NCBI RefSeq assembly: GCF_026719705.1
Contig: NZ_JAPPRR010000003.1
Location: 248,001 to 312,000 of the forward strand
Reading direction: 5' to 3'
DNA from: Pseudokordiimonas caeni
GTDB lineage: Bacteria > Pseudomonadota > Alphaproteobacteria > Sphingomonadales > Kordiimonadaceae
DNA length: 64,000 nt
The notes beneath the pieces are model-generated. The model had not been told where the DNA came from, searched no databases, and was given only the letters and a program-made list of their open reading frames with translations. Below are positions 16,744 to 24,262 of this stretch, in pieces; the first letter of the stretch is position 1, and the number at the start of each line of letters is the position of its first letter. The translations under genes were made by a program, and so were the position numbers.

Positions 16744-17208
16744 ATGCGTACTTTCGACCTGACCCCGCTCCTGTCCCGCTCTGTCGGCTTTGACCACCTG
16801 AACCGCCTGCTTGATTCGGCGTTCCAGGGCGACGCGACCCAGGCAGCATACCCCCCGTACAATATCGAAAAACTGGGCGACGATGATTACAAGATCACCT
16901 TGGCCGTTGCCGGTTTTGCCCCTGACGAACTGACTGTCACCGTCGAGAAGGGCACGCTTATCGTTTCCGGCCGTGGCCGTGAAGAAGAAGCCGAGCGCAC
17001 CTTCCTGCACCGTGGTATCGCCAAGCGCGCCTTCGAGCGCCGCTTCGAGCTGGCGGACACGATTCAGGTCGGTGAAGCGTCCTTTGCAAACGGTCTCCTT
17101 GAGGTCGCCCTCAAGCGTGTGATCCCCGATCACATGAAGCCGCGCCAGATTGCCATCCGCGGCAGCGAGAAATCGACCCCGAAAACCATCGAGGCCGACG
17201 CTGCCTGA
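16744..17208 (+). CDS. small heat-shock protein Hsp20 (IbpA-like)
   Basis: A 154-residue Hsp20-family chaperone that holds unfolding proteins and prevents aggregation without ATP. The N-terminal arm MRTFDLTPLLSRSVGFDHL is typical of bacterial IbpA-like proteins. The alpha-crystallin domain runs from about residue 38 to 130: YNIEKLGDDDYKITLAVAGF, the strand VTVEKGTLIVSGRG, FLHRGIAKRAFERRFELAD and ANGLLEVALKRVIP with the conserved A-x-x-x-G-x-L motif as FANGLLEVAL. The C-terminal I-x-I anchor appears as QIAIRG. The ribosome site GGAGGA lies in a ROSE-like hairpin, which predicts heat-induced translation. It is monocistronic between two hairpins. Confidence 0.95.
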   Translation: MRTFDLTPLLSRSVGFDHLNRLLDSAFQGDATQAAYPPYNIEKLGDDDYKITLAVAGFAPDELTVTVEKGTLIVSGRGREEEAERTFLHRGIAKRAFERRFELADTIQVGEASFANGLLEVALKRVIPDHMKPRQIAIRGSEKSTPKTIEADAA

Positions 17209-17227
17209 GGCATAGCCTTCTCCAGCC

Positions 17228-17273
17228 CCGCTGCCCTGCCGGAATTGTTGCCTCCTGAACGGCAGGGCGGCGG
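17228..17273 (+). terminator. long stem-loop after hsp20
   Basis: CCGCTGCCCTGCCG (17228-17241) pairs with CGGCAGGGCGGCGG (17260-17273): 14 base pairs with one T-G wobble and an 18-base loop. No T-run follows directly, so it may stabilise the mRNA end or need another factor to terminate. Confidence 0.55.
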
Positions 17274-17436
17274 GAACCCCTGATAGTTTCCCTGTTTCAC
17301 GTTTCCTCGCACCTTCATGCGGGACGCGGCCGGCCCTTCTTTCCCCCTCCCCCCTTGCGAAGGCCCCGCGTCCCGCTTCTCTTTCCGAACACACGGCTAT
17401 ATTCTGGCGCCAGCTTGTCCCTCTCCGGAGTTCATC

Positions 17437-17790
17437 ATGGCGCTTGCCCTGCCTGTGCCGGCCGTCACCATCGGCCTTCTGCTTCTCTCCAACATCTTCA
17501 TGACCTTTGCCTGGTACGGCCACCTGAAATACAAGGCGGCCCCGCTGATCACGGTCATCCTGATCAGTTGGGGCATCGCCTTTTTCGAATATCTGCTGCA
17601 GGTGCCGGCCAATCGCATCGGCCACAGTGTGATGAGCGCCGCAGAACTGAAGACGATACAGGAAGTGATCTCCCTGACCGTCTTCGCCGTCTTTTCAATC
17701 CTTGTGCTCAAGGAACCGCTCAGCTGGAACCACGCACTTGGCTTCTCGCTGATCGCGGCGGGGGCAGCCTGCATTTTCTACAAGGGCTGA
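17437..17790 (+). CDS. DMT-superfamily small membrane protein (DUF486)
   Basis: A 117-residue protein with four predicted transmembrane helices: VTIGLLLLSNIFMTFAWYGH, LITVILISWGIAFFEYLLQV, VISLTVFAVFSILVL and ALGFSLIAAGAACIFY. The motifs FMTFAWYGHLK and SWGIAFFEYLLQVPANR identify the DUF486 family within the drug/metabolite transporter superfamily. Start ATG 17437 follows CCGGAG at a proper distance; a longer frame from 17317 lacks family match. Four-helix DMT proteins act as dimers; the substrate is unknown. It is convergent with the DUF1192 gene 3 bases away. Confidence 0.85.
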   Translation: MALALPVPAVTIGLLLLSNIFMTFAWYGHLKYKAAPLITVILISWGIAFFEYLLQVPANRIGHSVMSAAELKTIQEVISLTVFAVFSILVLKEPLSWNHALGFSLIAAGAACIFYKG

Positions 17791-17793
17791 GGG

Positions 17794-17991
17794 CTACTTT
17801 TTCCCGAACAGCGCTTCAGCGGCGGAGCGAGAGGCGCTGCGGGCGGCCTTTGCAGTCTCGGCGCGGACAATTTCGGCTTTCAGGCGCAGGATGCGGTCAT
17901 CGAGTTCCTCGACACCGAGCGTGCTGATGTCTTCCTTTTCAAGGTCGAAAAGGGGACCGGTTTTCTTTCGGGGCAGGTCATCGAAATCCAT
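17794..17991 (-). CDS. DUF1192 domain protein
   Basis: A 65-residue protein of the DUF1192 family, found mainly in alphaproteobacteria. The central helix DISTLGVEELDDRILRLKAEI is the family signature, preceded by LPRKKTGPLFDLEKED. The C-terminal half is alanine-rich and basic, ending in ALFGKK. It has no signal peptide and looks like a small coiled-coil cytoplasmic protein. No function is known. It is divergent from the quinone oxidoreductase, a pairing seen often in this class. Confidence 0.85.
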   Translation of the reverse strand: MDFDDLPRKKTGPLFDLEKEDISTLGVEELDDRILRLKAEIVRAETAKAARSASRSAAEALFGKK

Positions 17992-18095
17992 GGGGCATCT
18001 CCGTTTCTTGTGATCTTGCCGCAGGTGTCTTTACTTGTCACCGGTCAAGACACACGCCTAGACTTCGCCCCGAAAGTACAGGAGGGAGAGACGCA

Positions 18096-19094
18096 ATGAC
18101 TGCAACCATGACCGCGATCGAGATCGAGAAGCCCGGCGGCCCGGAAGTGCTGAAGCCGGCGACGCGGCCCGTACCGGTGGCAGGGGCAGGCGAGGTGTTG
18201 ATCAAGGTGGCGGCAGCCGGGGTCAACCGGCCCGATGTGGTGCAGCGGCAGGGCTTCTACGCTCCGCCACCGGGCGCGAGCGATATTCCGGGGCTTGAAA
18301 TCGCTGGCCATGTGGCTGCGGTGGGCGAAGGGGTCACGGGCTTCAAGGAAGGCGATGCCGTCTGCGCGCTCATCTCCGGTGGCGGCTATGCCGAATATGC
18401 GGTGGCGCCTGCGGGCTCGGTGCTGCCGGTGCCCGCAGGGCTGGCGATGGCGGAAGCGGCGGCCATTCCTGAAACTTTCTTCACCGTCTGGTCCAACGTG
18501 TTTGACCGTGCGGGGCTGATGCCCGGCGAGTGGCTGCTCGTTCATGGTGGATCCAGCGGGATCGGGTCGACTGCCATCCAGCTTGCCAAGGCGTTTGGTG
18601 CCAAGGTCGCGACGACCGTGGGCTCGGCGGACAAGGTCGCGTTCGTTGAAAAGCTCGGGGCTGACCTTGCCGTCAATTACCGCGAGGCGGATTTTGTGGA
18701 AGCGGTGCTGAAGGCAACGGGCGGGAAGGGCGTCAATGTGGTGCTGGATATGGTCGGCGGCGACTATCTGCCACGCAACCTGAATGCGCTGGCGGTGGAA
18801 GGCCGACATGTTTCCATCGCAGCGCTTCGTGGCATGCAGGCCGAGTTCAATATCATGCAGGTGATGCTGAAACGACAGGTGCTGACGGGCTCCACGCTCC
18901 GGGCGCGCGACAACGGCTTCAAGGCGGCGGTGGCGGCAGCGCTTCGGGCGAAGGTCTGGCCGCTCATCGAGGCTGGCAGGGTCAAGCCGGTTGTCGATAC
19001 AGTTTTGCCGCTTGAAAAGGCGTCGGATGCGCATGCGTTGATGGAATCGTCACGCCATATGGGGAAGATCGTGCTTCGTGTTGCGGCCGGCTGA
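18096..19094 (+). CDS. NAD(P)H:quinone oxidoreductase, PIG3 type
   Basis: A 332-residue medium-chain dehydrogenase/reductase of the quinone oxidoreductase (TP53I3/PIG3) group, expected to reduce quinones with NADPH. The N-terminal catalytic domain has GEVLIKVAAAGVNRPDVVQRQGFY and IPGLEIAGHVAAVGEGV; the cysteine zinc ligands of alcohol dehydrogenases are absent, as in this group. The Rossmann domain begins near residue 140 with EWLLVHGGSSGIGSTAIQLA and continues TVGSADKVAFVEKLGAD. The C-terminus KASDAHALMESSRHMGKIVL is typical. ATG 18096 follows GGAGGGAGAG. Cytoplasmic, probably a detoxification enzyme; the true substrate is not known. Confidence 0.92.
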   Translation: MTATMTAIEIEKPGGPEVLKPATRPVPVAGAGEVLIKVAAAGVNRPDVVQRQGFYAPPPGASDIPGLEIAGHVAAVGEGVTGFKEGDAVCALISGGGYAEYAVAPAGSVLPVPAGLAMAEAAAIPETFFTVWSNVFDRAGLMPGEWLLVHGGSSGIGSTAIQLAKAFGAKVATTVGSADKVAFVEKLGADLAVNYREADFVEAVLKATGGKGVNVVLDMVGGDYLPRNLNALAVEGRHVSIAALRGMQAEFNIMQVMLKRQVLTGSTLRARDNGFKAAVAAALRAKVWPLIEAGRVKPVVDTVLPLEKASDAHALMESSRHMGKIVLRVAAG

Positions 19095-19171
19095 TTACCC
19101 CTTGGAATTTCTTTCCAGAGGCACGACATAAGGCCATGACACGCCGCCCCCAAGCTGATAAAGAGAGGTCA

Positions 19172-19188
19172 GTGAAACGCCGTTTCAC
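19172..19188. repeat. perfect inverted repeat upstream of trcR
   Basis: GTGAAAC (19172-19178) and GTTTCAC (19182-19188) around GCC, about 125 bases before the trcR start. Operator-like; no T-run. Confidence 0.5.
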
Positions 19189-19313
19189 CCCTCCGGACAG
19201 AGAGTATCGCGCTGGAGGCAGGCAAGGGAAAGCTTGTCTGGGCCCGGACGCATGGCTTGTTCGTGCTGCCCTGGGGTTAAGCGGCCGATAAACTTGAAAC
19301 AGGATAGAGACAG

Positions 19314-19910
19314 ATGACCCAACCCCTGATGCCCATGGCAACCGCCGTCTGGCTCGTTGACAACACAGCCCTGACCTTCCGCCAGATTGCCGAGTTTTGC
19401 GGCCTGCATGAGCTGGAGATTCAAGGCATCGCGGACGGCACCGTCGGCACCCATATCGTGGGGCAGGACCCGACCGCGAACGGTCAGCTGACGCAGGCTG
19501 AGATCGACCGCTGTGCCGCGGACGAGACCGCGCGCCTGAAACTGCGCGAGGATGACGTGAAAGCCCTGCCGCGCACCAAGGGTCCGCGCTATACGCCGGT
19601 TTCGAAGCGTCAGGACAAGCCCGATGCCATCGCGTGGCTGGTGCGTCACCATCCCGAGCTTTCGGACTTGGCGATCAGCCGCCTTGTCGGCACCACCAAG
19701 CCGACTATTCAGGCGATCCGCGAGAAAAGCCACTGGAACGCCCAGAATATCAAGCCGCAGGATCCTGTTGGCCTTGGCCTTTGCAAGCAGAGCGAACTTG
19801 ATGCCGCCGTGCGCCTTGCGGCTGAGCGCCGCAAGAAAACGGATGTGAAGCCGGAAGCCGGGGCTGAAGCACCTGCTGCTGAAATGCCGGAAGGCGAAGG
19901 CGAAGCCTGA
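19314..19910 (+). CDS. trcR: cell-cycle transcriptional regulator TrcR (DUF1013)
   Basis: A 198-residue member of the DUF1013 family, named TrcR in alphaproteobacteria. Two helix-turn-helix-like segments stand out: LTFRQIAEFCGLHELEIQGIADG near residue 20 and, near residue 115, LSDLAISRLVGTTKPTIQAI. The C-terminus from about residue 170 is a flexible acidic and alanine-rich tail. It is predicted cytoplasmic and DNA-binding; family knowledge ties it to cell-cycle transcription, but targets are not visible. The gene is alone with a perfect terminator downstream and an inverted repeat upstream. Start ATG 19314 follows AACAGGATAGAGAC. Confidence 0.9.
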   Translation: MTQPLMPMATAVWLVDNTALTFRQIAEFCGLHELEIQGIADGTVGTHIVGQDPTANGQLTQAEIDRCAADETARLKLREDDVKALPRTKGPRYTPVSKRQDKPDAIAWLVRHHPELSDLAISRLVGTTKPTIQAIREKSHWNAQNIKPQDPVGLGLCKQSELDAAVRLAAERRKKTDVKPEAGAEAPAAEMPEGEGEA

Positions 19911-19939
19911 TCCGCTGGCCATATCGACCTTTAAAATGC

Positions 19940-19970
19940 AAAAAGCGCAGGAAATCCTGCGCTTTTTCTT
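19940..19970 (+). terminator. rho-independent terminator after trcR
   Basis: AAAAAGCGCAGGA and TCCTGCGCTTTTT are exact reverse complements, followed by CTTTC. The stem also works on the minus strand for the YdcH gene. Confidence 0.9.
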
Positions 19971-19996
19971 TCATAAGGTCCCGACCGGGAGGCGTA

Positions 19997-20167
19997 TCAG
20001 TGCCGCACCGCGAGCTTGCTCAGCTCTTCCTTGATGCGGAGCTTCCGGCGCTTCAGCTGCATGAGTCTGATGGTATCGGGATTAGGTCGGTGTTCTTCTC
20101 GGGTAATGATCTCTTCGATCTCGGCGTGTTTCGCAGTCAGGCTGTCGACATGCGTTTGAAGGCTCAT
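19997..20167 (-). CDS. YdcH-like small protein (DUF465), copy 1
   Basis: A 56-residue protein read on the minus strand from ATG 20167. The translation opens MSLQTHVDSLTAKHAEIEEI and continues with LMQLKRRKLRIKEELSKL before the stop, matching the DUF465/YdcH family of short helical-hairpin proteins. AAGGAGAG sits 8 bases before the start, supporting expression. The family is cytoplasmic and of unknown function. A second copy lies at 21390. It ends facing the trcR terminator. Confidence 0.85.
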   Translation of the reverse strand: MSLQTHVDSLTAKHAEIEEIITREEHRPNPDTIRLMQLKRRKLRIKEELSKLAVRH

Positions 20168-20243
20168 TCCCGTCTCTCCTTCTTGTTTGCTTCAAAGAGG
20201 CCCTGATTCCAACATCCGAACGGCGGGCTTGTCACGGAAAATT

Positions 20244-20270
20244 TTGTTACCAATCGAAAAAGTGTAACAT
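20244..20270 (+). promoter_or_regulatory. inverted repeat and weak promoter-like bases before ubiX
   Basis: TGTTAC (20245-20250) and GTAACA (20264-20269) are exact reverse complements 13 bases apart, in an AT-rich stretch about 70 bases before ubiX. TTGTTA and TAACAT lie 15 bases apart here. It may be an operator or promoter for ubiX or the divergent ydcH gene. Confidence 0.3.
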
Positions 20271-20333
20271 TCCATCGTATTAAGTGGGATTCTTTGCCGT
20301 AGAATGCCGCATGGGAAAAAGGACCTTCACCCG

Positions 20334-20927
20334 ATGAGCGAGACTCAGGACCGCCGGATGATCGTGGCCATCACGGGGGCGAGCGGGATTGTCTATGGCA
20401 TCCGCGCGCTCGAGATGCTGCGCGACCTTGGCGCCGAGGCGCATCTCGTGATGTCGAAGGCCGCCGAGCGCACGCTCGGCGAAGAAACCGACGTCTCGTT
20501 GAAGGCCGTTCAGGCGCTCGCCCACACCATCTACCCGGTCAAGGATATCGGGGCGGCGATTGCCTCGGGCTCGTTCCGCACGCGCGGCATGCTGATCGCC
20601 CCGTGCTCGATCAAGACAATGGGTGAGATTGCGACCGGTGTGACTACCAGCCTCGTCTCGCGCGCGGCAGACGTGGTGTTGAAGGAACGTCGCAGGCTGG
20701 TGCTGATGGTGCGCGAAACGCCGTTCCACACCGGACATCTGCGCACCATGACATCTTTATCTGAAATGGGGGCGGTGATCGTGCCGCCGGTACCGGCTTT
20801 CTACACGAAGCCCAAAACGATTGACGAGATCGTCACCCAGTCGGTTGCCCGGGTGCTGGATCTATTCGGGTTCGATCACCCGGACGTCAAGCGTTGGCGC
20901 GAGGCGGAAGACCAAGCGCCTTCATAA
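20334..20927 (+). CDS. ubiX: flavin prenyltransferase UbiX
   Basis: A 197-residue UbiX, which attaches a dimethylallyl group to FMN to make the prenylated flavin cofactor used by the decarboxylase UbiD in ubiquinone synthesis. Motifs: IVAITGASGIVYGIRALEML at the N-terminus (FMN binding), the central SGSFRTRGMLIAPCSIKTMGEIATG, and LVLMVRETPFHTGHLRTMTSL, whose arginine, glutamate and threonine line the dimethylallyl-phosphate site. Start ATG 20334 gives MSETQDRRMI; an ATG 30 bases earlier is less likely. Its last 41 bases overlap the convergent TIGR02444 gene. UbiD is not in the window. Confidence 0.95.
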   Translation: MSETQDRRMIVAITGASGIVYGIRALEMLRDLGAEAHLVMSKAAERTLGEETDVSLKAVQALAHTIYPVKDIGAAIASGSFRTRGMLIAPCSIKTMGEIATGVTTSLVSRAADVVLKERRRLVLMVRETPFHTGHLRTMTSLSEMGAVIVPPVPAFYTKPKTIDEIVTQSVARVLDLFGFDHPDVKRWREAEDQAPS

Positions 20928-21339
20928 GCGCGCCAGCCTCCCGGAAGCCTTTCAGATATGCCGCCAGAAGCGGCACGGGATCGCCCTTGACCGGTGTGCC
21001 CATCGCGTCGATCAGGCGCTCCTGCACCGAACGTTCGGCATCAAGCTCGATGGACTTCGCCTCTTCGTATCCACCCTTGCCCTGCATGCTGCGACGGTAG
21101 GCGCGCATCATTTCGAGCGTCTTGCGTTCCTTGTCCGATTCGGCTTTCAACTGCTTCCAGCCGTCCGCATCGGGGGTCAGGCCGCGCTGATGAAGCCAGG
21201 CCAGCAGGAGGATCACATTCACGTCGCGCCCGGCACTATCCTGTGCTTTCAGGGCAAGGCGCATGACCTCGGGCTTGTCGTAAAGGGCCTTCGATGCGTG
21301 CCAGAAGGCGGTGGCGCTTGCTTCTCTCATATCGTTCAT
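20887..21339 (-). CDS. TIGR02444 family protein (DUF2390)
   Basis: A 150-residue cytoplasmic protein of the TIGR02444 family. The signature lies near the N-terminus: ATAFWHASKALYDKPEVMRL and VNVILLLAWLHQRGL. The remainder is helical, with MMRAYRRSMQGKG and the C-terminal LLAAYLKGFREAGALM. No enzymatic motif is visible and the function is unknown. I use ATG 21339; ATG 21330 is an alternative. Its 3' end overlaps ubiX by 41 bases tail to tail, and it is divergent from the second ydcH gene. Confidence 0.82.
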   Translation of the reverse strand: MNDMREASATAFWHASKALYDKPEVMRLALKAQDSAGRDVNVILLLAWLHQRGLTPDADGWKQLKAESDKERKTLEMMRAYRRSMQGKGGYEEAKSIELDAERSVQERLIDAMGTPVKGDPVPLLAAYLKGFREAGALMKALGLPPRANA

Positions 21340-21389
21340 GGTGCTATACTGCGCAAATTTCCGAGTAGGCAGGGCGGGATACTTCACTT

Positions 21390-21587
21390 ATGGACGAAGA
21401 TAATGTTCGGGCGCAACTGGCGCTTCTCATGGAGGAGCATCGGGATCTTGACGACGCCATCACGGCGCTTGAGCACGGTACGACGTTCGACCAGCTTCAG
21501 GTGCAACGCCTGAAGAAGCGGAAACTGCACCTGAAGGACCAGATGGCCAAGCTCCGCGATCTTCTTTTGCCTGACATCATCGCCTGA
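21390..21587 (+). CDS. YdcH-like small protein (DUF465), copy 2
   Basis: A 65-residue DUF465/YdcH protein. The helical hairpin is seen in LALLMEEHRDLDDAITALEH and VQRLKKRKLHLKDQMAKLRDL, the latter closely like LMQLKRRKLRIKEELSKL in copy 1 at 19997. It ends in LLPDIIA. The protein should be cytoplasmic; the family has no known activity. It is divergent from the TIGR02444 gene and convergent with the diguanylate cyclase 13 bases away. Confidence 0.85.
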   Translation: MDEDNVRAQLALLMEEHRDLDDAITALEHGTTFDQLQVQRLKKRKLHLKDQMAKLRDLLLPDIIA

Positions 21588-21600
21588 AAATCGGCCACCC

Positions 21601-22341
21601 TTAGCGGACGTTGCCTTCGCCTTTCATCTCGCGTTTTTTCTCGTACATGGCTTTGTCGGCCTTATCGAGCGCTTCATGGGGCTCGTCGTCCTGTTTGATC
21701 GTGTAGGTGCCATAGGCCATTTTCAACTGGTAGGGTTTGCCGCCAAGCTCAATGGGTGAATTGGCGATCACCTCTGCCAGCGCCTTGGCCTTTTCCTGAC
21801 CGGTCGTTTCGTCGGCTTGCGCCAGAATCACCCCGAATTCGTCGCCGCCAAGCCGCGCGACCACATCGGTGCCACGCACATTGTCGATCAGCAGGCGGGC
21901 GAGGTGCAGGAGCGCCTTGTCGCCCCCTTCGTGGCCATATTCATCATTGATCAGCTTCATGTCATTCAGGTCGATGAAGATGAGCGTCGAAGGCGTGCCG
22001 TAACGTTGGGCGAAGCCGATCATCCGGTTCAGTTCGCGCACGAAGGCGCGGCGGTTGGGGATCGGCAGGAGGGCGTCAAGGTCCGCGAGGTCTTCCATCT
22101 CGCGCAGGCGGCGATTCGATTCTTCGAGCTCGCGCCGCAGGTTTTCCACCTCCTGCATCAGGCTGAGGATGGCCTGATGGACGCGCGGGCTGATCTCGTC
22201 GGGGGATACGCCCAGTATCTGGACGCTGTCTTCCACGCGGCGGACCGTGCTGGCGCTCGGGGTGCTCTCACTGCTGCCGGTGCGGCGCACACCGCCCGTG
22301 GGGCCATAACGGGTCACCCCTGAACTGTTGGTCACTTTCAT
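21601..22341 (-). CDS. diguanylate cyclase (GGDEF domain)
   Basis: A 246-residue cytoplasmic protein ending in a GGDEF domain that makes cyclic di-GMP from two GTP. The active-site motif is intact as RLGGDEFGVIL near residue 164, and RGTD lies exactly five residues before it, which is the product-inhibition I-site. DLDALLPIPNRRAFVRELNR marks the domain start near residue 85, and FIDLNDMKLINDEYGHEGGD holds the metal-binding aspartate and substrate asparagine. The first 60 residues are low-complexity, rich in Ser, Thr and Gly, followed by a coiled coil MQEVENLRRELEESNRRLRE, which probably drives dimerisation. No sensor domain or membrane segment is seen. Confidence 0.92.
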   Translation of the reverse strand: MKVTNSSGVTRYGPTGGVRRTGSSESTPSASTVRRVEDSVQILGVSPDEISPRVHQAILSLMQEVENLRRELEESNRRLREMEDLADLDALLPIPNRRAFVRELNRMIGFAQRYGTPSTLIFIDLNDMKLINDEYGHEGGDKALLHLARLLIDNVRGTDVVARLGGDEFGVILAQADETTGQEKAKALAEVIANSPIELGGKPYQLKMAYGTYTIKQDDEPHEALDKADKAMYEKKREMKGEGNVR

Positions 22342-22459
22342 GCGGTGTCAGCCCGTGATCGTGTGGAACCTAACTTATCCTACCATCATTATCCCATATG
22401 GGCGCTGGTGTGAATCCCTGATCGCACGGTACGAAAGACGCACCCGGCAACGGCTTTGC

Positions 22460-22487
22460 TTGCATTGAAAGGCTTCCCGCCTATAAT
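22460..22487 (+). promoter_or_regulatory. candidate strong sigma-70 promoter for purEK
   Basis: TTGCAT (22460-22465), a 16-base spacer and a perfect TATAAT (22482-22487). It lies 84 bases before purE and directly upstream of a terminator-like hairpin. Confidence 0.65.
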
Positions 22488-22499
22488 GCGCGCGCAGTT

Positions 22500-22525
22500 G
22501 GCCGGGTTCATTCACCGGCCTTTTT
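22500..22525 (+). terminator. terminator-like hairpin in the purE leader
   Basis: GGCCGG (22500-22505) pairs with CCGGCC (22515-22520) over a 9-base loop and is followed by TTTTT. It lies only a few bases after the expected transcript start. A second hairpin, CGGGCG-TT-CGCCCG, follows at 22532-22545. This could be an attenuator for purEK. Confidence 0.5.
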
Positions 22526-22570
22526 ATATCGCGGGCGTTCGCCCGGTCCTCTCAGACCCGAGGTGTGTGT

Positions 22571-23068
22571 ATGAGTGACGCGAAGCCGATTGTCGGCATC
22601 ATCATGGGCAGCCAGTCCGACTGGCCGACCATGAAACATGCAGCCGACATGCTTGAAGAATTCGGGATTCCCTACGAAGCCCGGATCGTGTCTGCCCACC
22701 GCACGCCCGCGCGGCTTGTCGACTATGCGACAACAGCACGCGAGCGCGGCCTGCATGTGATCATCGCCGGTGCGGGCGGTGCCGCCCACCTGCCGGGTAT
22801 GGCAGCTGCCATGACGCCGCTACCGGTTTTCGGGGTACCCGTTCAGTCCGCTGCCCTTTCGGGGCAGGATAGTCTTCTATCCATCGTGCAGATGCCGGGC
22901 GGTGTGCCGGTCGGTACGCTTGCCATCGGCAAGGCCGGGGCGAAGAATGCGGGCATCCTGGCGGCCAGCGTGATCGCGCTGCATGACAAGGCCGTTGCCG
23001 ACAAACTGGATGCCTTCCGCGCCGCGCAAACCGCGTCGGTTGCCGATGTACCTGTGAACGAGGCCTGA
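22571..23068 (+). CDS. purE: 5-(carboxyamino)imidazole ribonucleotide mutase
   Basis: A 165-residue class I PurE, which converts N5-CAIR to CAIR in purine synthesis. Motifs are [19 protein letters not shown] at the start, the substrate loop [12 protein letters not shown] near residue 40, [15 protein letters not shown] near residue 63 and the C-terminal [17 protein letters not shown]. The start ATG 22571 gives MSDAKPIVG; a second in-frame ATG two codons earlier would be too close to the flanking GTG repeats. purK follows 3 bases later, so the two form an operon catalysing successive steps. Its leader holds a terminator-like hairpin. Confidence 0.97.
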   Translation: MSDAKPIVGIIMGSQSDWPTMKHAADMLEEFGIPYEARIVSAHRTPARLVDYATTARERGLHVIIAGAGGAAHLPGMAAAMTPLPVFGVPVQSAALSGQDSLLSIVQMPGGVPVGTLAIGKAGAKNAGILAASVIALHDKAVADKLDAFRAAQTASVADVPVNEA

Positions 23069-23071
23069 GTC

Positions 23072-24160
23072 ATGACTGCAGTGAAACCCGGCTCCACCAT
23101 CGGCATCCTTGGCGGCGGGCAATTGGGCCGCATGCTGGCGCTCGCCGCTGCCAAGCTTGGCTACCGCACCCATATCTTCTGCCCGGACGAGCGCAGCCCC
23201 GCCTTCCATGTGGCGCGCCAGTTCACGATCGCGCCCTATGAGAACGAGGAAGCACTGGCCGAGTTCGCCAAAAGCTGCGCCGTTGTGACCTACGAATTCG
23301 AAAATGTGCCGGCCAAGACCGCCGAGATCGTGGCGCGCCATTCGACCCTGCGCCCCTGTGCGCGCGCGTTGAAAATCTCGCAGGACCGGTTGCTGGAGAA
23401 AACCTTCCTCAACGAATGCGGCGTCACCACCGCCCCCTTCCAGCCGTTCGAAACGGAAGAAGAGCTGACCGCAGCGCTGCGCGTGATCGGTCGCCCCGCC
23501 GTCGCCAAGACCCGCCGCATGGGCTATGACGGCAAGGGCCAGATCCTGATCAAGAACCGGCAGGATATCGACCGCGTGCTTGAGGTTACCGGCGGTGCGC
23601 CTTCGATCCTTGAAGGCTTCATAACGTTCGACCGCGAAATCAGCGCCATCGTGGCCCGCAGTGTGGAAGGCGATGTGGCGGCCTTCCCGGTGGGCGAGAA
23701 TGTGCACACCAACCATATCCTCGACACCACGGACGTGCCGGCCACCATCACCGAAGTGGTGGAGGCCAAGGCCAAGGTGATGGCCACCCGCATCGCCAAC
23801 GCCCTCGATTATGTCGGTGTGCTGGCGGTCGAGATGTTCGTGAACGACAAGACGGGCGAAGTGATCGTCAACGAGATCGCACCCCGCGTTCACAACAGCG
23901 GCCACTGGACTATCGAAGGGGCTGAAACCAGCCAGTTCGAGCAGCATATCCGCGCCATCTGCGGCCTGCCGCTTGGCCCCACCAAGGCGCTTGGCAAAGT
24001 GCGGATGAAGAACCTCCTTGGCAAGGATATCCTCGAGTACGAGCAGTATCTGGCCGATACCAACGCCCACTTCCATCACTATGGCAAGCTTGACCCGCGC
24101 GACGGCCGCAAGATGGGCCATGTGACTTGGGTCGAACGCTTCCGCCCGGAAGAGAAATAG
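23072..24160 (+). CDS. purK: 5-(carboxyamino)imidazole ribonucleotide synthase
   Basis: A 362-residue PurK of the ATP-grasp superfamily, which carboxylates AIR with bicarbonate and ATP to give N5-CAIR, the substrate of PurE. The N-terminal nucleotide-binding start STIGILGGGQLGRMLALAA is characteristic, followed by VVTYEFENVPAKT and the ATP-grasp loop AVAKTRRMGYDGKGQ near residue 150. EGFITFDREISAIVAR and VLAVEMFVNDK hold further ATP-site residues, and VNEIAPRVHNSGHWTIEGA the magnesium ligands. The C-terminus HYGKLDPRDGRKMGHVTWV is typical. It starts 3 bases after purE and is followed by a weak hairpin with TTTCT. Confidence 0.97.
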   Translation: MTAVKPGSTIGILGGGQLGRMLALAAAKLGYRTHIFCPDERSPAFHVARQFTIAPYENEEALAEFAKSCAVVTYEFENVPAKTAEIVARHSTLRPCARALKISQDRLLEKTFLNECGVTTAPFQPFETEEELTAALRVIGRPAVAKTRRMGYDGKGQILIKNRQDIDRVLEVTGGAPSILEGFITFDREISAIVARSVEGDVAAFPVGENVHTNHILDTTDVPATITEVVEAKAKVMATRIANALDYVGVLAVEMFVNDKTGEVIVNEIAPRVHNSGHWTIEGAETSQFEQHIRAICGLPLGPTKALGKVRMKNLLGKDILEYEQYLADTNAHFHHYGKLDPRDGRKMGHVTWVERFRPEEK

Positions 24161-24220
24161 GCGCACCCACCACCCCTGTCTTTTTTCCTGCATGAAGCCA
24201 TGCTAGGCAGGGAAAAACCG

Positions 24221-24241
24221 GCCCCCGCGCCGGGGCTTTCT
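24221..24241 (+). terminator. possible terminator after purEK
   Basis: GCCCC (24221-24225) and GGGGC (24232-24236) form a short GC stem with a 6-base loop followed by TTTCT. It lies between purK and the nuclease gene. Confidence 0.4.
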
Positions 24242-24262
24242 GAAAAGAAGATGGGGGATGCC

